A DNA stretch of 64,000 nt from Augochlora pura (GCF_028453695.1 NC_135781.1:31371640-31435639); one strand, 5' to 3'; counted from the first letter of the stretch, positions 1-11,348 are shown. The notes: a model not told the origin generated them from the letters alone. Program-made: numbers and translations.

Positions 1-402
1 AGGAAAGAATCGTTCTGCTTCTGGTATCGCGTTAATATCAGCGGGTATCATTCCCCCGGCGAACTTGTTAAATTGATCCGCCCGGTAACCGAGTTACAAG
101 AGAGAACGACAAAGTTAAGGCGGCCCGCGAGCGCGCGGGGGACTTCATTAAATCAGAAAGAGAGAGGAATTTAATGTTCCCGGCGAATTATTTGTCCAAG
201 TTCCCCGGGCTGAATACAAATTTCCCCTTTCTCTCCTGGAGGGTGCAGCATCCCCAGGTGAACAGAGAGAAGGAGAGAGAAGGAGAGAGATAAGAAGAGA
301 GAGAGAGAAAAAAGCGAACTCGGTGCCGTGGAGAAAAGAAAAGAGGAACACCTCGGGAATTACAGTGTTCATGAATGCGTGCTCGAGATAAGAACGCGAG
401 CT
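1..402. other. Noncoding stretch, no gene seen
   Basis: Mixed-composition DNA with CpG-rich patches. Reading frames on the - strand run into the low-complexity tract downstream and have no recognisable domain. The first 45 bases loosely resemble part of the duplicated segment at 11501 and 11905 (shared TTCTGCTTCTG followed by a TTAATAT), but the match is short and uncertain. Confidence 0.6.
262..315. repeat. GA-rich low-complexity tract
   Basis: Imperfect (GA)n with GGA and AAGA interruptions. It is the first of many GA/CT tracts in the window. Confidence 0.85.
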
Positions 403-560
403 GCCGTGTACGTGCACATGTATAGGTGCACGTGTACATGTGTAGATATACGTGATAATGCGTAGGTGTACGTGGACGTGTACACGAGTAGATAGACGCG
501 TACACGTGTAGATAGACGTATACATGTATAGATACACGTGTAGATGTGCGCGGCCACGTG
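403..560. repeat. Alternating purine-pyrimidine minisatellite
   Basis: Degenerate repeats built on GTGTACACGTGTAGATA-like units, with a period near 22 bp in the second half (GTAGATAGAC recurs). Most steps are GT/AC/GC/AT alternations, a composition prone to Z-DNA. The unit is stop-poor, so long frames such as a 139-codon - strand frame arise; these look like repeat translation (VHVHLY-type), not a protein. Confidence 0.8.
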
Positions 561-565
561 CAAGC

Positions 566-955
566 ACAGGAACGCGGAGGAAGAATGCGTTTTAGCGCAG
601 GCTGTGCGTATTAGACCCCGGGTCTCCTGCCCGGGAAATTCTCATTGCTCGTCGTCGCGGCTCGTTTGAATTTATCGAGTTCCTCTTCGCGTTTGAGTTA
701 CCATATACCCAAACCAATCTGCGCGACCCGTACTCCCGGGCAAACCTTTTCAAGTTTGACTATACGAACGAGGCGTGATTGGAATTTCCCTCCTTCCACC
801 CCCACCTCCTCCCCTCTTCCACGGCCGAATTTATTACAAAAAGGAACGTGAGGGGCTTTCCAAGTTTTGATTGTCTCCGTTCGATGGGGCTCCGGACCAG
901 GTGTAAAAAGGAATCGTGCCAAGTAACCCTTTCTGTTTCTCATGGCTGCGCGGCT
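566..955. other. Noncoding stretch, nothing recognised
   Basis: Balanced base composition. Short overlapping frames on both strands, no domain, and no splice-site pair that would define an exon. Confidence 0.55.
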
Positions 956-1078
956 GTCGCCTTTCTCCCCCCCTTTCTCTCTTTCTCTCCCTCTCTCTCT
1001 CTATATGTATATTGTTCTCTCTCTCTTTCTCCCTTCTTTTCTCTCTCTCTCTTTCTCGCTCTATATATTTTTCTCTGT

Positions 1079-1118
<40 letters not shown>

Positions 1119-1165
1119 ATGTATTTGTCTGTCTCTTTCTCTCTCTCCCTCTCTCGAGTTCTCTC
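956..1165. repeat. CT-rich microsatellite cluster
   Basis: Long degenerate (CT)n with TATAT and TTT interruptions; the purest part is at about 1086-1115. Frames through it encode SLSLSL on one strand and RERERE on the other, typical of dinucleotide repeat translation. Confidence 0.95.
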
Positions 1166-1748
1166 TCGTCCCAGACAAATCCGTTTTACAGCCAATGATA
1201 TTTCTCTCCCCCCTCGGAATTTTTGAATTTCTCGAACCAGCACCGGGAGACAATCGAAGACGCGAGACTCGCTTTAGTTCGACTTCGTTACCGAACGCGA
1301 TCTCGTATTACTGCGATCTTATATTCTCTTATCCCTTCCCTCGACCGTCGCATCAACAACCTAGAGAAGATTCCGCGAACTTCGAAGTATATTCGACGTC
1401 GATTCTCCGGAATTGGAAAGTTTCGTCGCGCGATATCAATTGTCACTTCGACGAAATTAGAAAGATGTAATTGATTCGTGTTAAAATTGAGTTTTGAAAG
1501 AAAGTGAATATTGCGGACACGTGATATCGTTGATTGTGAGTTGGTTTTTCAGTTCTTTGGAAACTTGACATTACCCCTTTCGCAAGTTCCCAGTACTTCG
1601 TCCTGTATTGTAATTGTGAAATAAACAGGAGCGGAATAGTTTCCCTGCGCTATAATACCCTCTCATTAAAGCCGTTTCTATACACCGAACTCTGTAAATA
1701 CTCGGCCCGCTCTCTATAGTAATTTCGTTCGAAACTGCTTCTTGGCAT
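1166..1748. other. Noncoding stretch, nothing recognised
   Basis: CpG-containing sequence with no recognisable coding, RNA or repeat signature. Confidence 0.55.
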
Positions 1749-1798
1749 ACCCACACACACATGCACACACGCTGCCCCCCCCCCCCCCCCCCCCCCCC
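1749..1798. repeat. (CA)n followed by a 24-base poly-C tract
   Basis: Short CA repeats at 1749-1770 lead into an uninterrupted run of 24 C at 1775-1798. Such long C runs are rare in animal DNA and are also prone to sequencing length error. Confidence 0.95.
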
Positions 1799-2329
1799 TC
1801 TTGAGGAATACTCTCCAGTCTCTTGTGCTAGCAACGAACACGTTCCTGACTACCAATTAGTCCTTTCGCCGCGTGTACGTACACGTCTCTCCCGCTCTCC
1901 TATTTCATGGAATAATCATATTGTCAGCGCATTAATTATCGGGGCGCCGCCGATTCATTAACGTTCGCCCCTAAATTCGACGATTCTGAAAACCGTGGGA
2001 CATTTTCTTCCGTTGAGATCACGTTTCGCGTGACGATGCTGTTGTTGTTAGACATTAATAGAAAATTTTTGGATGGCAAAAATAGAATTGTTTATTAAAG
2101 TTGATGTAGATGATATTTTGCAATTCGTTGGTAATTTATATTAATTGATATTAGTATGGACGATGCGAATAGAATTGTTTATAGGACGATGTTGCCGACA
2201 TTTTTTAAGTCGTTTACTATTATTAAAATTATTATTTATTTATAACTTATTAAGTTAATTCCTTAAAAATTATGTTCCTGCGTGTAATTTTTGTTTCTAT
2301 ATTTTCTACAAATAGTGTGCAAACGGCCT
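1799..2329. other. AT-rich noncoding stretch
   Basis: GC-moderate at first, AT-rich after about 2050. The phrase AATAGAATTGTTTAT occurs twice (near 2085 and 2166), a weak local duplication. No gene seen. Confidence 0.55.
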
Positions 2330-2538
2330 ATGAACGTCCTAAAAATCGTCTCAAAGACGTCTTTAAAACGTCTAAAAGATGTCTTCGAAACGTCTAAAAG
2401 ACGCCTTAAAAACGTCTAAAAGACATCTCGATTTATAAAATATATTGTTTCTAAGACATCCCTAGGACATTTCTCGGATGTTTCCACGACGTTTCTAGGA
2501 TGTTTCTACGACGTTTCTAGGATATTTCTAGGATGTTT
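2330..2538. repeat. Degenerate satellite of AACGTCTAAAAGA units with reversed half
   Basis: The left half (to about 2430) repeats AACGTCTAAAAGATGTC-like units. The right half (about 2450-2538) repeats GGATGTTTCTACGACGTTT-like units, which look like the same family in reverse orientation. It runs directly into the assembly gap. The same motif family occurs at 21605-21830, again beside a TATAC-type array. Confidence 0.8.
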
Positions 2539-2638
2539 NNNNNNNNNNNNNNNNNNNNNNNNNNNNNNNNNNNNNNNNNNNNNNNNNNNNNNNNNNNNNN
2601 NNNNNNNNNNNNNNNNNNNNNNNNNNNNNNNNNNNNNN
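2539..2638. other. Assembly gap, 100 N
   Basis: Exactly 100 N, the conventional placeholder for a gap of unknown size. It lies between two tandem-repeat blocks, so missing repeat sequence is the likely cause of the break. Confidence 0.99.
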
Positions 2639-2689
2639 ATTGTGAAAAGATTGAGTGGAAATGTGAAACTTTTTTGTGCTTCAATCGCA

Positions 2690-3125
2690 CAATACTGTAC
2701 TGTACTGTACTGTATTATACTGTATTATACTGTATTATACTGTTTTGGACTCTAATGCACTATATTGTACTATATTGTACTGTATTATACTGTGTGGGAC
2801 TCTATTGCACTATATTGTACTGCATTATACTGTGTTGGACTGTATTACACTATATTGTACTATAGTATACTGTATTGAACTCTATTGCACTATATTGTAC
2901 TATATTACACGGTAGTATTGTATTGTACTGTGATGTACTATATTATACTGCGTTGTACTGTATTATACTGTGTTGGACTCTATTGTATTATATTATGCTA
3001 TATTATACTGTAGTGTACTGTATTATACTGCGTTGTACTGTATTGCACTGTATTATACAGTGTTGTATTGCACTGTACTGCATTGTACTGTATTTTATTA
3101 TATTATATTATCTGTATTATATTTA
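2690..3125. repeat. Pentanucleotide array, TRTAY type
   Basis: Long array of 5-bp units such as TGTAC, TGTAT, TATAC and TATAT, with occasional variants. It has few stops in some frames, giving frames of the type LYCTILYCIIL. Related arrays are at 17816-18183 and 21385-21600. Confidence 0.95.
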
Positions 3126-4815
3126 TAGAGAATTATATGCCGATTATACTCTGAACTTCTACAGTCGCTCCGACACTTCCTATAGTCCCCTATAGTAATA
3201 TCTATACTAACGAAAGGGTTAAAGATGCATCTCGCAGGGTATCGGCGCAGGTGTAGGGCAATTCCAATGAACGGCTAATGGCGACGGGCCGATGGTATTC
3301 CCCGGGATCGTTACGGCGTTACGCCGGCCATCGTGAATTTTTATGCAGTCACCTTTTCAGGGTTTGTATTATTCATCGTCGAAGTTACCGTGGCGTCGGA
3401 GGGAAAGTCGTGAAAATCAAGAGTGCAGCGGCTCGGTTCGCCCGTTGACAATGTTAACTTCTACTTCTTCGTCTTCTTCATCGTTGCTCGATTAAAATTC
3501 AGAATTATTCCGACGGCGCCGAGCTCTCCGTCGGCCTTGTCGCTCCACTACTCGATGAACCGTCTCGCGTCCCCTGCTCGCAATTATACTATTCGACGCG
3601 ATCGGTCGGAAGAAAGGAAAAGCGGAGACAATGCGACAATGTACTAGGAGAGAGAAAGGTATTGGATCACCACGCGCCGACGTCCATTAGAATTCTATTC
3701 GCGAGGGCAGCGTTCGCGCTCTTTTTCCCGCTTTCTTTCCGCTCGGCCGCGAAGTTACACCGTCTATTTCGCCCTTATCCGCTTCGCTCGCCCATCGACG
3801 TAATTAGATTCCGCTTCGCCTATTTAGAGAGCCCCGCGTCACTCGCGCGGCCTCGAACTGTACGTTGATTACGAGCGCCAACGAGCTGCTCTTTTTCCGA
3901 CAACCTCGCGCTGAGTTTTTCTGGAACGCGAAGACAACTGTTGAATCGACGTTCTTTTTCATTGCGACGAATGTGGAAGGTATGCCAGCGATGCTGCGTG
4001 TTTTAAACATTTTTGTATGGTTAAATGGAATTTTTAGGTTAGGTTAGGCAGTTTTGTTATTGTTGGAGTAATTTTTGGGGTATTATCAAATCGGTCAGGG
4101 TAACTGTTTCCTTGTTTTTTTTTTATTTTATAGTTATTGGTGTTAACATAGCAGTAAAAAATAATTAATCACAAGCAATTACCAACCAATATAAAACTAT
4201 ATCAATAAATACAAAATTTCATAATTGTTAATTTCGCAAAATTTTACCAAACATACAAAACGCTTTTGTTTATTCTTCACCGTCGATGTTTCATTAAAAA
4301 AAGAATTTAATCCAACGATTGAAGAGTTTAATCCAAAGCGTCTATTAAAAATTCGCGTTAAATATTAATAGTCTAGCGGCGCCAATCTTCTACGTTCTTG
4401 TCTAGCATGTTTTTAATCATCGAGAAAGTTTTCGAGCGGCTTTCGCCTTCCCCGGTGTTCAATCAATACCGGTCCTAACCGAACTTTCCGTCCCTAAACG
4501 GCTTTGATTTAGACAAGAAGAAGAGAGTCTTCCGAAACTGGGCTCATCAGAGATCTTAGCGAAGTTGACAAGAGAGCTTAGAATAGTCCGTGTAAATCTG
4601 CTTAACGAACTTCGGTCTTCTTAGATAGACTCGCCGTCCCGCTTGCATAGGTGATCGAATGCTCGTGCACCCGCGGCAAAAACTGCGTTTCGTGCTTTGC
4701 GATGCGAATCAGCCAAGTCATCGATTCGAATCGTAGAAATGGGCTAATGCTAAAATAAGAAAATTCGTCGTTTTGTTAAGTTATATAGGCGTCAGTTTTA
4801 ATATTCGAAGTTGTA
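3126..4815. other. Noncoding stretch, no gene seen
   Basis: GC-moderate and CpG-rich to about 4010, then AT-rich. The frames at 3423-3647 and 3662-3868 (74 and 68 codons) have no recognisable domain. Apart from a short TTAGG run I see no structured feature. Confidence 0.6.
4034..4048 (+). repeat. Three tandem TTAGG units
   Basis: TTAGG x3 matches the canonical insect telomeric repeat. Three units are too few to be a telomere; this is an interstitial or chance occurrence. It gives slight support to an insect origin. Confidence 0.7.
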
Positions 4816-5237
4816 TACAGGGTGTCCGAAAAGTTAGGGTTGTGTTAAGGTTATGTTCTAAAAGTCATTCACGATGGAAAAGTGAGAGATTCCTGAAATC
4901 ATTTGGAGCAACTTTGTCCTTAACAAAAATGTTCTACGAGGCTTCGTTTAAGAGTTATTAACAAAAAACGTTGACCAATGGGAGACGAGATCCTCCAACA
5001 CGGGACATCCAAGCCAATGAGAAGAATTGAGCTCGGCTGGCGCAAAGTGGCCGAGTCAACGAACAGACACGAAGCCCAGTTTCGTTGATTGGCTTGATCG
5101 CCTTTGAATATTCGAGCTCGCTTCTCATTGGTCAACGTTTTTCATTAATAACTCTTAAACAAAGCTTCGTAGAACATTTTTGCAAAGGAAAAAGTTGCTT
5201 CAAATGACCTGAGGAATCATTTTTTCGACATCCTGTA
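4816..5237. mobile_element. Foldback MITE, family A copy 1 (422 bp)
   Basis: The two ends are inverted copies: left CAGGGTGTCCGAAAA and right (reverse complement) CAGGATGTCGAAAAA, both next to TA, which could be a TA target duplication. The arms extend about 100-160 bp inward with about 85-90% identity by eye, including a shared block with GAAGCAACTTT, ATGTTCTACGA and AACGTTGACCAATG. The left arm holds about 50 extra bases after the terminus. No transposase. TA flanks suggest a Tc1/mariner-mobilised element (inference). A diverged relative is at 58781-59131. Confidence 0.85.
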
Positions 5238-6119
5238 AGCTTCTCTACCATAAATTTTAACTATAAATATAACCTATTAATATTTTCTATAAAGCTCTAT
5301 AATTTATAATTAAAATTTAAAAGCTCTATAATTTACAATTAAAATTGATATTTTACAATTTACAAAGCTATATAATATTGTTCAACATTTTTTATTTTAA
5401 TTCGAGCTGCCACGTCACCAGGCAAACGGCGTTACGTCTGACAAAGGTTCGGTAACCGACAAAGGCGCGCCCCGGACAATGTCTTCAGGTCGAATGTTAA
5501 AGCAGCCGCGAGTTAATTAATCAATCAGCTCGATCAACATGACGATACACAGGATTAGCTTTGGCCTACGTGTCGATTATATCATAGATTATCAGCCCCG
5601 CTACGCCGGAAACGATAATCTGTTTCACGAGCTCCAGGACTTGATCCACTTAGGTCGGTATCTCCATTTTAGCGTTTCGTGCTCCCATCAGCGTTGACTA
5701 ATGGGGCAGAATATATTAAATGATCGAATTAAGTGATCGCGTTAAACCGGCTGCCGCCATTTTCAATATATATTTATCAGGCGGCCGATTCGGCGATTCC
5801 GGGGATCAGTTCGTAACTTTCGATCCCGTTCAATTCTCCACGTATTGATACTCTTAATAAACGAAGTGCTCATCAATCAATCAGTATTAAGTATTAATTA
5901 TGATAGTTTCATTTCGTGTAGTATTTGTTTATTAAATCTTTTACGTGATTCTTGGTTATTATATTTTATAGACGGTTTTGTTTAGTGATGTGATTTTTGT
6001 GTCTATTAAATTTTATATAATATTCTTTAAATAATATATATAATTGTAGTAATTATACTATACAGTAGATTATACTATACTGTTCTTGTAAATTTTATAT
6101 AATAATTTTATAATACAAG
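5238..6119. other. Noncoding stretch with a GC-moderate island
   Basis: AT-rich at both edges. The central part, about 5405-5850, is non-repetitive and of balanced composition, with GATAATC- and TTAATTAAT-type motifs of the kind bound by homeodomain factors. It could be a conserved intronic regulatory element, but nothing here proves it. Confidence 0.4.
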
Positions 6120-6312
6120 GCTAGTACTTTTCAGTAGTTTTGCTATAGTATTTTCCTATGATAAATTTGATTAATTTTTATATAGCATAGTTATGCATTG
6201 AATTTCACATAATATACTTCTGTATTAATTTTTCTACAGTATTTTTCAGTACAAATTGTTATACAGTATTTTTCAGTATGAATTTTTATACAATACTCCT
6301 CAATATTAATTT
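6120..6312. repeat. 27-bp minisatellite, AT-rich
   Basis: Units of the form ACAGTATTTTTCAGTA plus AATTTTTAT start at 6236, 6263 and 6290, a period of 27 bp. More diverged copies lie upstream. Confidence 0.75.
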
Positions 6313-8650
6313 TATAATAAATACCATTGTATAATAATTTCTATACAATATTGTTATACATTAAATTTCATACACATTAAAAAATACTTGTTCCACTGCA
6401 CACACTGCAAACGACAATTGCGTCGCGATAACATTTATTAAACAACTCGCATTGCTATTACCGCAAACAATGCGGCAACCATGACACACACGAGCAACGT
6501 TAAGTTTATTCATCAGTACATAACCAGCAGCTGTTTTCTGTATTGCGGCGAGTGGTTTGCTCGACCGTTTAGGCTCGTTACAACCAACGAAAGGGTTCAA
6601 TCGCGTCCCGAAAATTCTGCAATTATTTCCAGCCGGTCGATGCATCCTCCATCGCGCGCGCCTCCAATTATCATCGCAATCTATCCTGGCAATTGTTGCT
6701 ACAAAACAATTGCAATTTGGAACACCATCGCCGATATATAATTGCTCGACACCGTTCCGAAGTATCGCCGCAATATAAAAACAATCATACATAATTCCGA
6801 TAACAAATGAAAACGCGGCCGATTCACCGAAACAGCGATACACCCGGCCGCTGGCAAAAAAAAATTACAAATTGAACGCAATTAAAGGGAATTATAAATA
6901 CACATCGTTCGTACGCGTAACAATAATTAATTCCGGATTCCCGTCGATTTTCTGTTACTTCATCGACGGAACGTAATTATGAATCGGTGTACGATTTGTA
7001 ACGTTAATTCACGGACGAATAATAATTTTCCGGGAAAACGACGAGGCCGCGCGAAACGTCCGGAAAACTGCGAGCTGCTGGATGAAAAACGATACTCGGA
7101 TGAATATGTTATAATGATTCGATGGTATCGTAAAAATCATAATTCAGTATATTACTAATAAAAACCGGAAGTTTTACGAACGCGATATCGTGTCGCTGCC
7201 TAAAAGATGACAAAAAATCGTCATTAAAAACGAACGATACCTAATCGAATAAAATGATGTTATTAACCAACAATTTTGAATTTTTCTTCTTATTTAAAAT
7301 CCACGATCATTTCTCGGCTGGACACTTCGCCCGGCGGTCGCATAATTCGCAGTTCGTTAATTACCGTCCGTAGCTAATTCGATGCTGATTCTGCGGCTCT
7401 TCCCCCTCCCCTACCCCACTCCCTCTGTCCACCGCTCTAGTAACCCCGCCCTCCTTGCGTTTCCGGTTATGTTATTAGCGACGCACGGTGGTCGTTCCGC
7501 GAGCTGTCGTACATCTGTTGTTCCCTGTCGGACAATTTTGGCAATTTGTCATTGGCAGATGAAGCGGCACCGAAAATTCGCGGACAGTCGCGCGCCGCCG
7601 CGATCCGGGGGAACGCGTTTACCGGGTCCGCGGCAGCAGCTTTCGCGTTTTCGATCGGCCGAAATTGACAATTCGAAATTAGGCGAACGATACGCGGTAT
7701 CGTTGTTTCTCGCCTCGGGCGCGACGCTCGAATTTCGAGACAGCTCTGACGCGATGTTATCCTTCGTCCTTTGATGAGGTTTGTGGATACTCATTGTAGG
7801 ATTATGTCCTTTAATGTTGTTATGTCTTTTAATGTTTAAACATCGTGATTTGGTTTTTAAGATGTTTGTTTCATGGAAGTAATAGTCGTTTGCTTCGATT
7901 GTCAATTTTTTAGGTTATTTTTCTCTTTGTAATCGATGTCCTTGTTTAGGTTAGGTTTGTATTTGTTGAATAAGACGTGTTAAGTGGGTCTTTAATAAAA
8001 AAATAGAGGAATTGAAAAGTATTGATATTTTTTTAATTTAAAATTAAGCAAAATAAAAATTTAAAACGAATTAGTTGTTTTATTAAAACTTATGTAAAAT
8101 AAGAGATTTAAAACATATTGAATTCTTTTTATTAAAAATTAAGCAAAATGAAGAACCAAGACATACGAAATATTCTACTAAAAAATAAACAATATAAAAA
8201 AATCATTTCTACCCTACCATATCCTAAATAAAATTAATTTCGCAATCACAAGGTTCCCACTGCAAAAATAAAACGAAGCAACAATTATTTAATAACAACT
8301 TTTACTATCAATTTTCTTCGATTCTCTATACCCCATAAGAAAAGATAAAACGACGAATTATGCGAGAATTAAAGATCACGTGTTCCAGAAGCATCAAAGC
8401 GGAATGAATTGTCACGAGTACGATTCACCTTCCCCCGAACATTGAATCGGGATCCCCGTGCAAAAGTGTACGCGGCTCGTTAACCCCGTAAAATTTGTTT
8501 GACTTACAATCGGTCCGCTTTTGCCGCGAAGCGCGGTAAAATAGAACTTAGCCATCGTTTCGCCGTGGGTGTTTTGTTCCCACCGCGACACCCATTACTC
8601 GTTAGCGGATTTAAAGGACCGCGAAACACGGTACGCTACCATCACCACCC

Positions 8651-8653
<3 letters not shown>
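6313..8653. other. Noncoding stretch, no gene seen
   Basis: Unique sequence alternating between AT-rich parts and CpG-rich patches (about 6540-6850 and 7380-7760). The largest frame is 160 codons on the - strand at 6361-6843. It overlaps two + strand frames, has no recognisable domain and no supporting splice sites. I treat it as chance. Confidence 0.55.

Positions 8654-8696
<43 letters not shown>
8654..8696. repeat. (CT)21 microsatellite
   Basis: Pure CT dinucleotide run, about 21 units. Confidence 0.98.
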
Positions 8697-8700
<4 letters not shown>

Positions 8701-9300
8701 AGTTGCCAACATCATTAAGCGTTGAACGACTCTGGAGCACCGTTCTTCGCGATTGTTATTCGAAATACCGCCGGAAAAAAGGACGCAAGTTGCCCCGAAA
8801 AACCACCGGGTGAAGAGCTGTCGCCCACTTAGCAACGGTTTCGCCGGGGGAAACAGATCAACCGCGGAGAAAATTGCTGTCTGAAAACACGCGGAATTAT
8901 CGCGGTACTCGGAGCGAGATTTTCAGCTGTTTAGGACGAATTAACAACAAGCGGGGGCGAGAAATAAAAATTAATATAAGTAAGGTAAAAGAGCGTTGTA
9001 AAAATGTACATAATAAAAACGTGCGTAATGTAAATGTGTGTAATTAAAATTTACGTAATAAAAATATACGTTGCTTCGTGAAAATAAGAAGAGATAATAT
9101 GTTAAACATTTTAGCAATTTTTGACACAATTTATTCAATTGTTTCCTTCGTCGAAACTTCCATAAAACTTAAACAATCTTAAAATGAAAAACGCACGAAA
9201 TCACGAAAAAGGTGTTACAACATAAATTATTAAAAATATTATTATTAAGAGCTTGTATTGCTCTCCAAAAATTTTTATTAAATGCAAAATAGACTGAAAG
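8697..9300. other. Noncoding stretch, nothing recognised
   Basis: GC-moderate to about 8960, then AT-rich. No repeat or gene seen. Confidence 0.55.
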
Positions 9301-9346
9301 AATTTTTCACTAATTATTGCTTTTTTTCTCTGTGTTCCAGGTAAGA
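9301..9346 (+). promoter_or_regulatory. Candidate recursive (ratchet) splice site 1
   Basis: A 3' splice site is directly fused to a 5' splice site at 9340/9341: pyrimidine tract TTTTTTTCTCTGTGTTCC, then AG, then GTAAGAG. A branch-point-like CACTAAT lies about 30 nt upstream, and there is no AG for about 38 nt before the acceptor. Insect ratchet sites have this architecture (pyrimidines-NCAG|GTAAGT-like); they let a long intron be removed in steps, regenerating a 5' splice site at each. The + strand direction is fixed by the motif. The site could instead be the start of an ordinary small exon, or chance. Confidence 0.6.
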
Positions 9347-9395
9347 GAAATTACTATCAAGCACACCTGTGTTCTTCACAAGATCGATCCCGCCT
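9341..9395 (+). other. Candidate RS-exon of 55 nt
   Basis: From the acceptor at 9340 to a downstream donor (CCT|GTGAGT) is 55 nt. Recursive sites in animals are often defined by such a short 'RS-exon', which is normally skipped once the regenerated donor is used. The segment is open in the frame beginning GTA-AGA-GAA (18 codons), so a true cassette exon cannot be excluded. In the next frame the GTAA itself gives an immediate stop. Confidence 0.45.
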
Positions 9396-10225
9396 GTGAG
9401 TAACATCGCGCGAGTTAAAACAATTCGTCTGTAATTGCAATTAAACTACGTTCTGATAACATTTGGTCGAGAAGCAAAAGAGCTGTAAAAGCGATTTCAA
9501 CGACGATGAAACGAAAGCTCGTTAAAACTACGTCGAAACGCGTTGCGTTACCGTTTCGGCGACGGGCGCAAGGATCGTCACGGACGAGAAGCCTCCCCTC
9601 GTGCTTTTCCTTCGTTAATTACGGGCACATGTCGTCGAAGACACCGAACACGTCCGAACAAAGTTGTGTCGCCGCGCAATTTCCCCGAATATTGATTCAG
9701 AAACTTGCCAACTAATTTCCTGGAGAGATTCGAATATCGTACGTGCACGGAACCTAAGCTTTTTTGGACGAGTTTGCAATAGCTTTCGTAGCGAGAGGGT
9801 GATACAATTAACTATATTTATACTGTATACTTTTCCATCTGTCGATTATTAAATCACAGGAGGAATATTATGGATTTCAATAATTTTTTTTTAATTTTCT
9901 TATAATATATAAATATAATACAATCTCCACTGCACAATTTAAACAGCCCACATTATTTGCAAAATTTCACAGTCAATTTTTCTCGCATTTTCTTGCACTT
10001 TCTTTCATTTTCTCCCATTTTCTTGAATTTTCTCATCTCTTCACCTAATCCACCTTCACCAAATTTCCACGTTTGTTTCTCTCCCCGTTTCGTTACATCG
10101 ATTTTTCCATCTCTGGCCCGTCTCCCGGTCTCCGTGTCGCGTCAAGAATTATTTTTCCGTGGCTACCATATATCGTTCGCGTTCGTCCCCCGAAATTCGG
10201 TCGAAACAATTCCGTAGAAGCGGGT

Positions 10226-10243
10226 CGCGCGCGCGCGCGCGCG
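10226..10243. repeat. (CG)9 tract
   Basis: Eighteen bases of pure alternating CG, a Z-DNA-forming sequence. Runs like this do not survive where germline CpG methylation is heavy. Confidence 0.95.
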
Positions 10244-11348
10244 GACACGGCGAACTAATAGCGTCAGGGTTTTTCTCCCCCATCGAAAGGCAAACGAAAT
10301 CAGATTTAATCGAACTTTTTTGCCCGTAGCCTCCTACGCTCCGGTTATTTACCAACCACTCTCTATCAACCAGCATTTTGGTAAATAACCCCATCGTGCC
10401 ACCGTATTTCGGACTCGGCTCGAATGGAGCCGACGCCGCGCCTGATTTTCCCGCAAAATTTTTTGCCCGTCGAACGACTGCCATTTTGTCCTTCTTGGAG
10501 TAGTTTCGTTCGAGATGATATTGTTTATTATCTATGGTATAAATATAAATAATTATGGTAGATATAATAGATAAATAAGCAATAAATGTACAATATCTTT
10601 AAAATCTGAATAATAGTACGTTAACAAATGAAGTGAATCAGTGACCCGTCATTTTGACGGATTCCGTAAATCTAGCGTTAAAGACGTCCATTTCATGTGC
10701 GTTTTAGGCTCGGTATTATTAACGAAATATTATTAAAACAAAATGCATAATTTCCAATCAAAAAACATATTATATATATATTAACATGCTTCTATATTCA
10801 TCTACGTCATCCTATAAAAATATTAAAAAAACTATTTGCCAAAATGGCGAAATACCATCATCCGACCTTTAAAAAGTTTCACGACTCCCATAAAGGGTTA
10901 ACTTATACAGTACGCGTCGTACGAGGTACGTACACACAGGAGGAATTTACGAGTGGAAAAGAAAATTCTTCCTCCGCGAGTACGCTCGGCTCAAAAACCC
11001 GCGCATCAAAAGTTCCGTCGAGATCGAGTTTCTCTTCTTTTTTTTCTAAGAAAATGGAAAAATGTTGAGACATGCACGATGAAATCCGATGTTTCATCGT
11101 TCCGCAATTTCAGAGGGCGTTACCTGGGGATGATGCCGCGCGGCCGCTGCCTCGCGGTTGGAAAAACAAGCCCCGGGGGTTCCTTTGACGCTACGCTTGG
11201 GCCGGCGCGGCTGTGGAAAAGGGAAAACCGTGGAAAATGTCGAAACAGTCGCGCGACCCTGCGACTTCAAACCGGACAGCGGACTAAATCTCTCTTTGCT
11301 GCGAGTAAGACACCGCGTTCCTACAGTTTTACAGCGATGGAGAGCAAA

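Noticed and set aside
834..1253. RERERE-rich and SLSLSL-rich frames, here and at 43965-44351, 40667-40987 and 29449-29829
   Set aside because: Direct translation of GA/CT microsatellites.
2533..3195. LYCTILYC-type frames
   Set aside because: Translation of the pentanucleotide array, and one frame crosses the N gap.
4034..4048. TTAGG x3 as a telomere or telomere-derived array
   Set aside because: Only three units; likely interstitial or chance.
6361..6843. 160-codon - strand frame with several cysteines
   Set aside because: It overlaps other frames on the opposite strand, has no family signature, and the surrounding sequence shows no exon signals.
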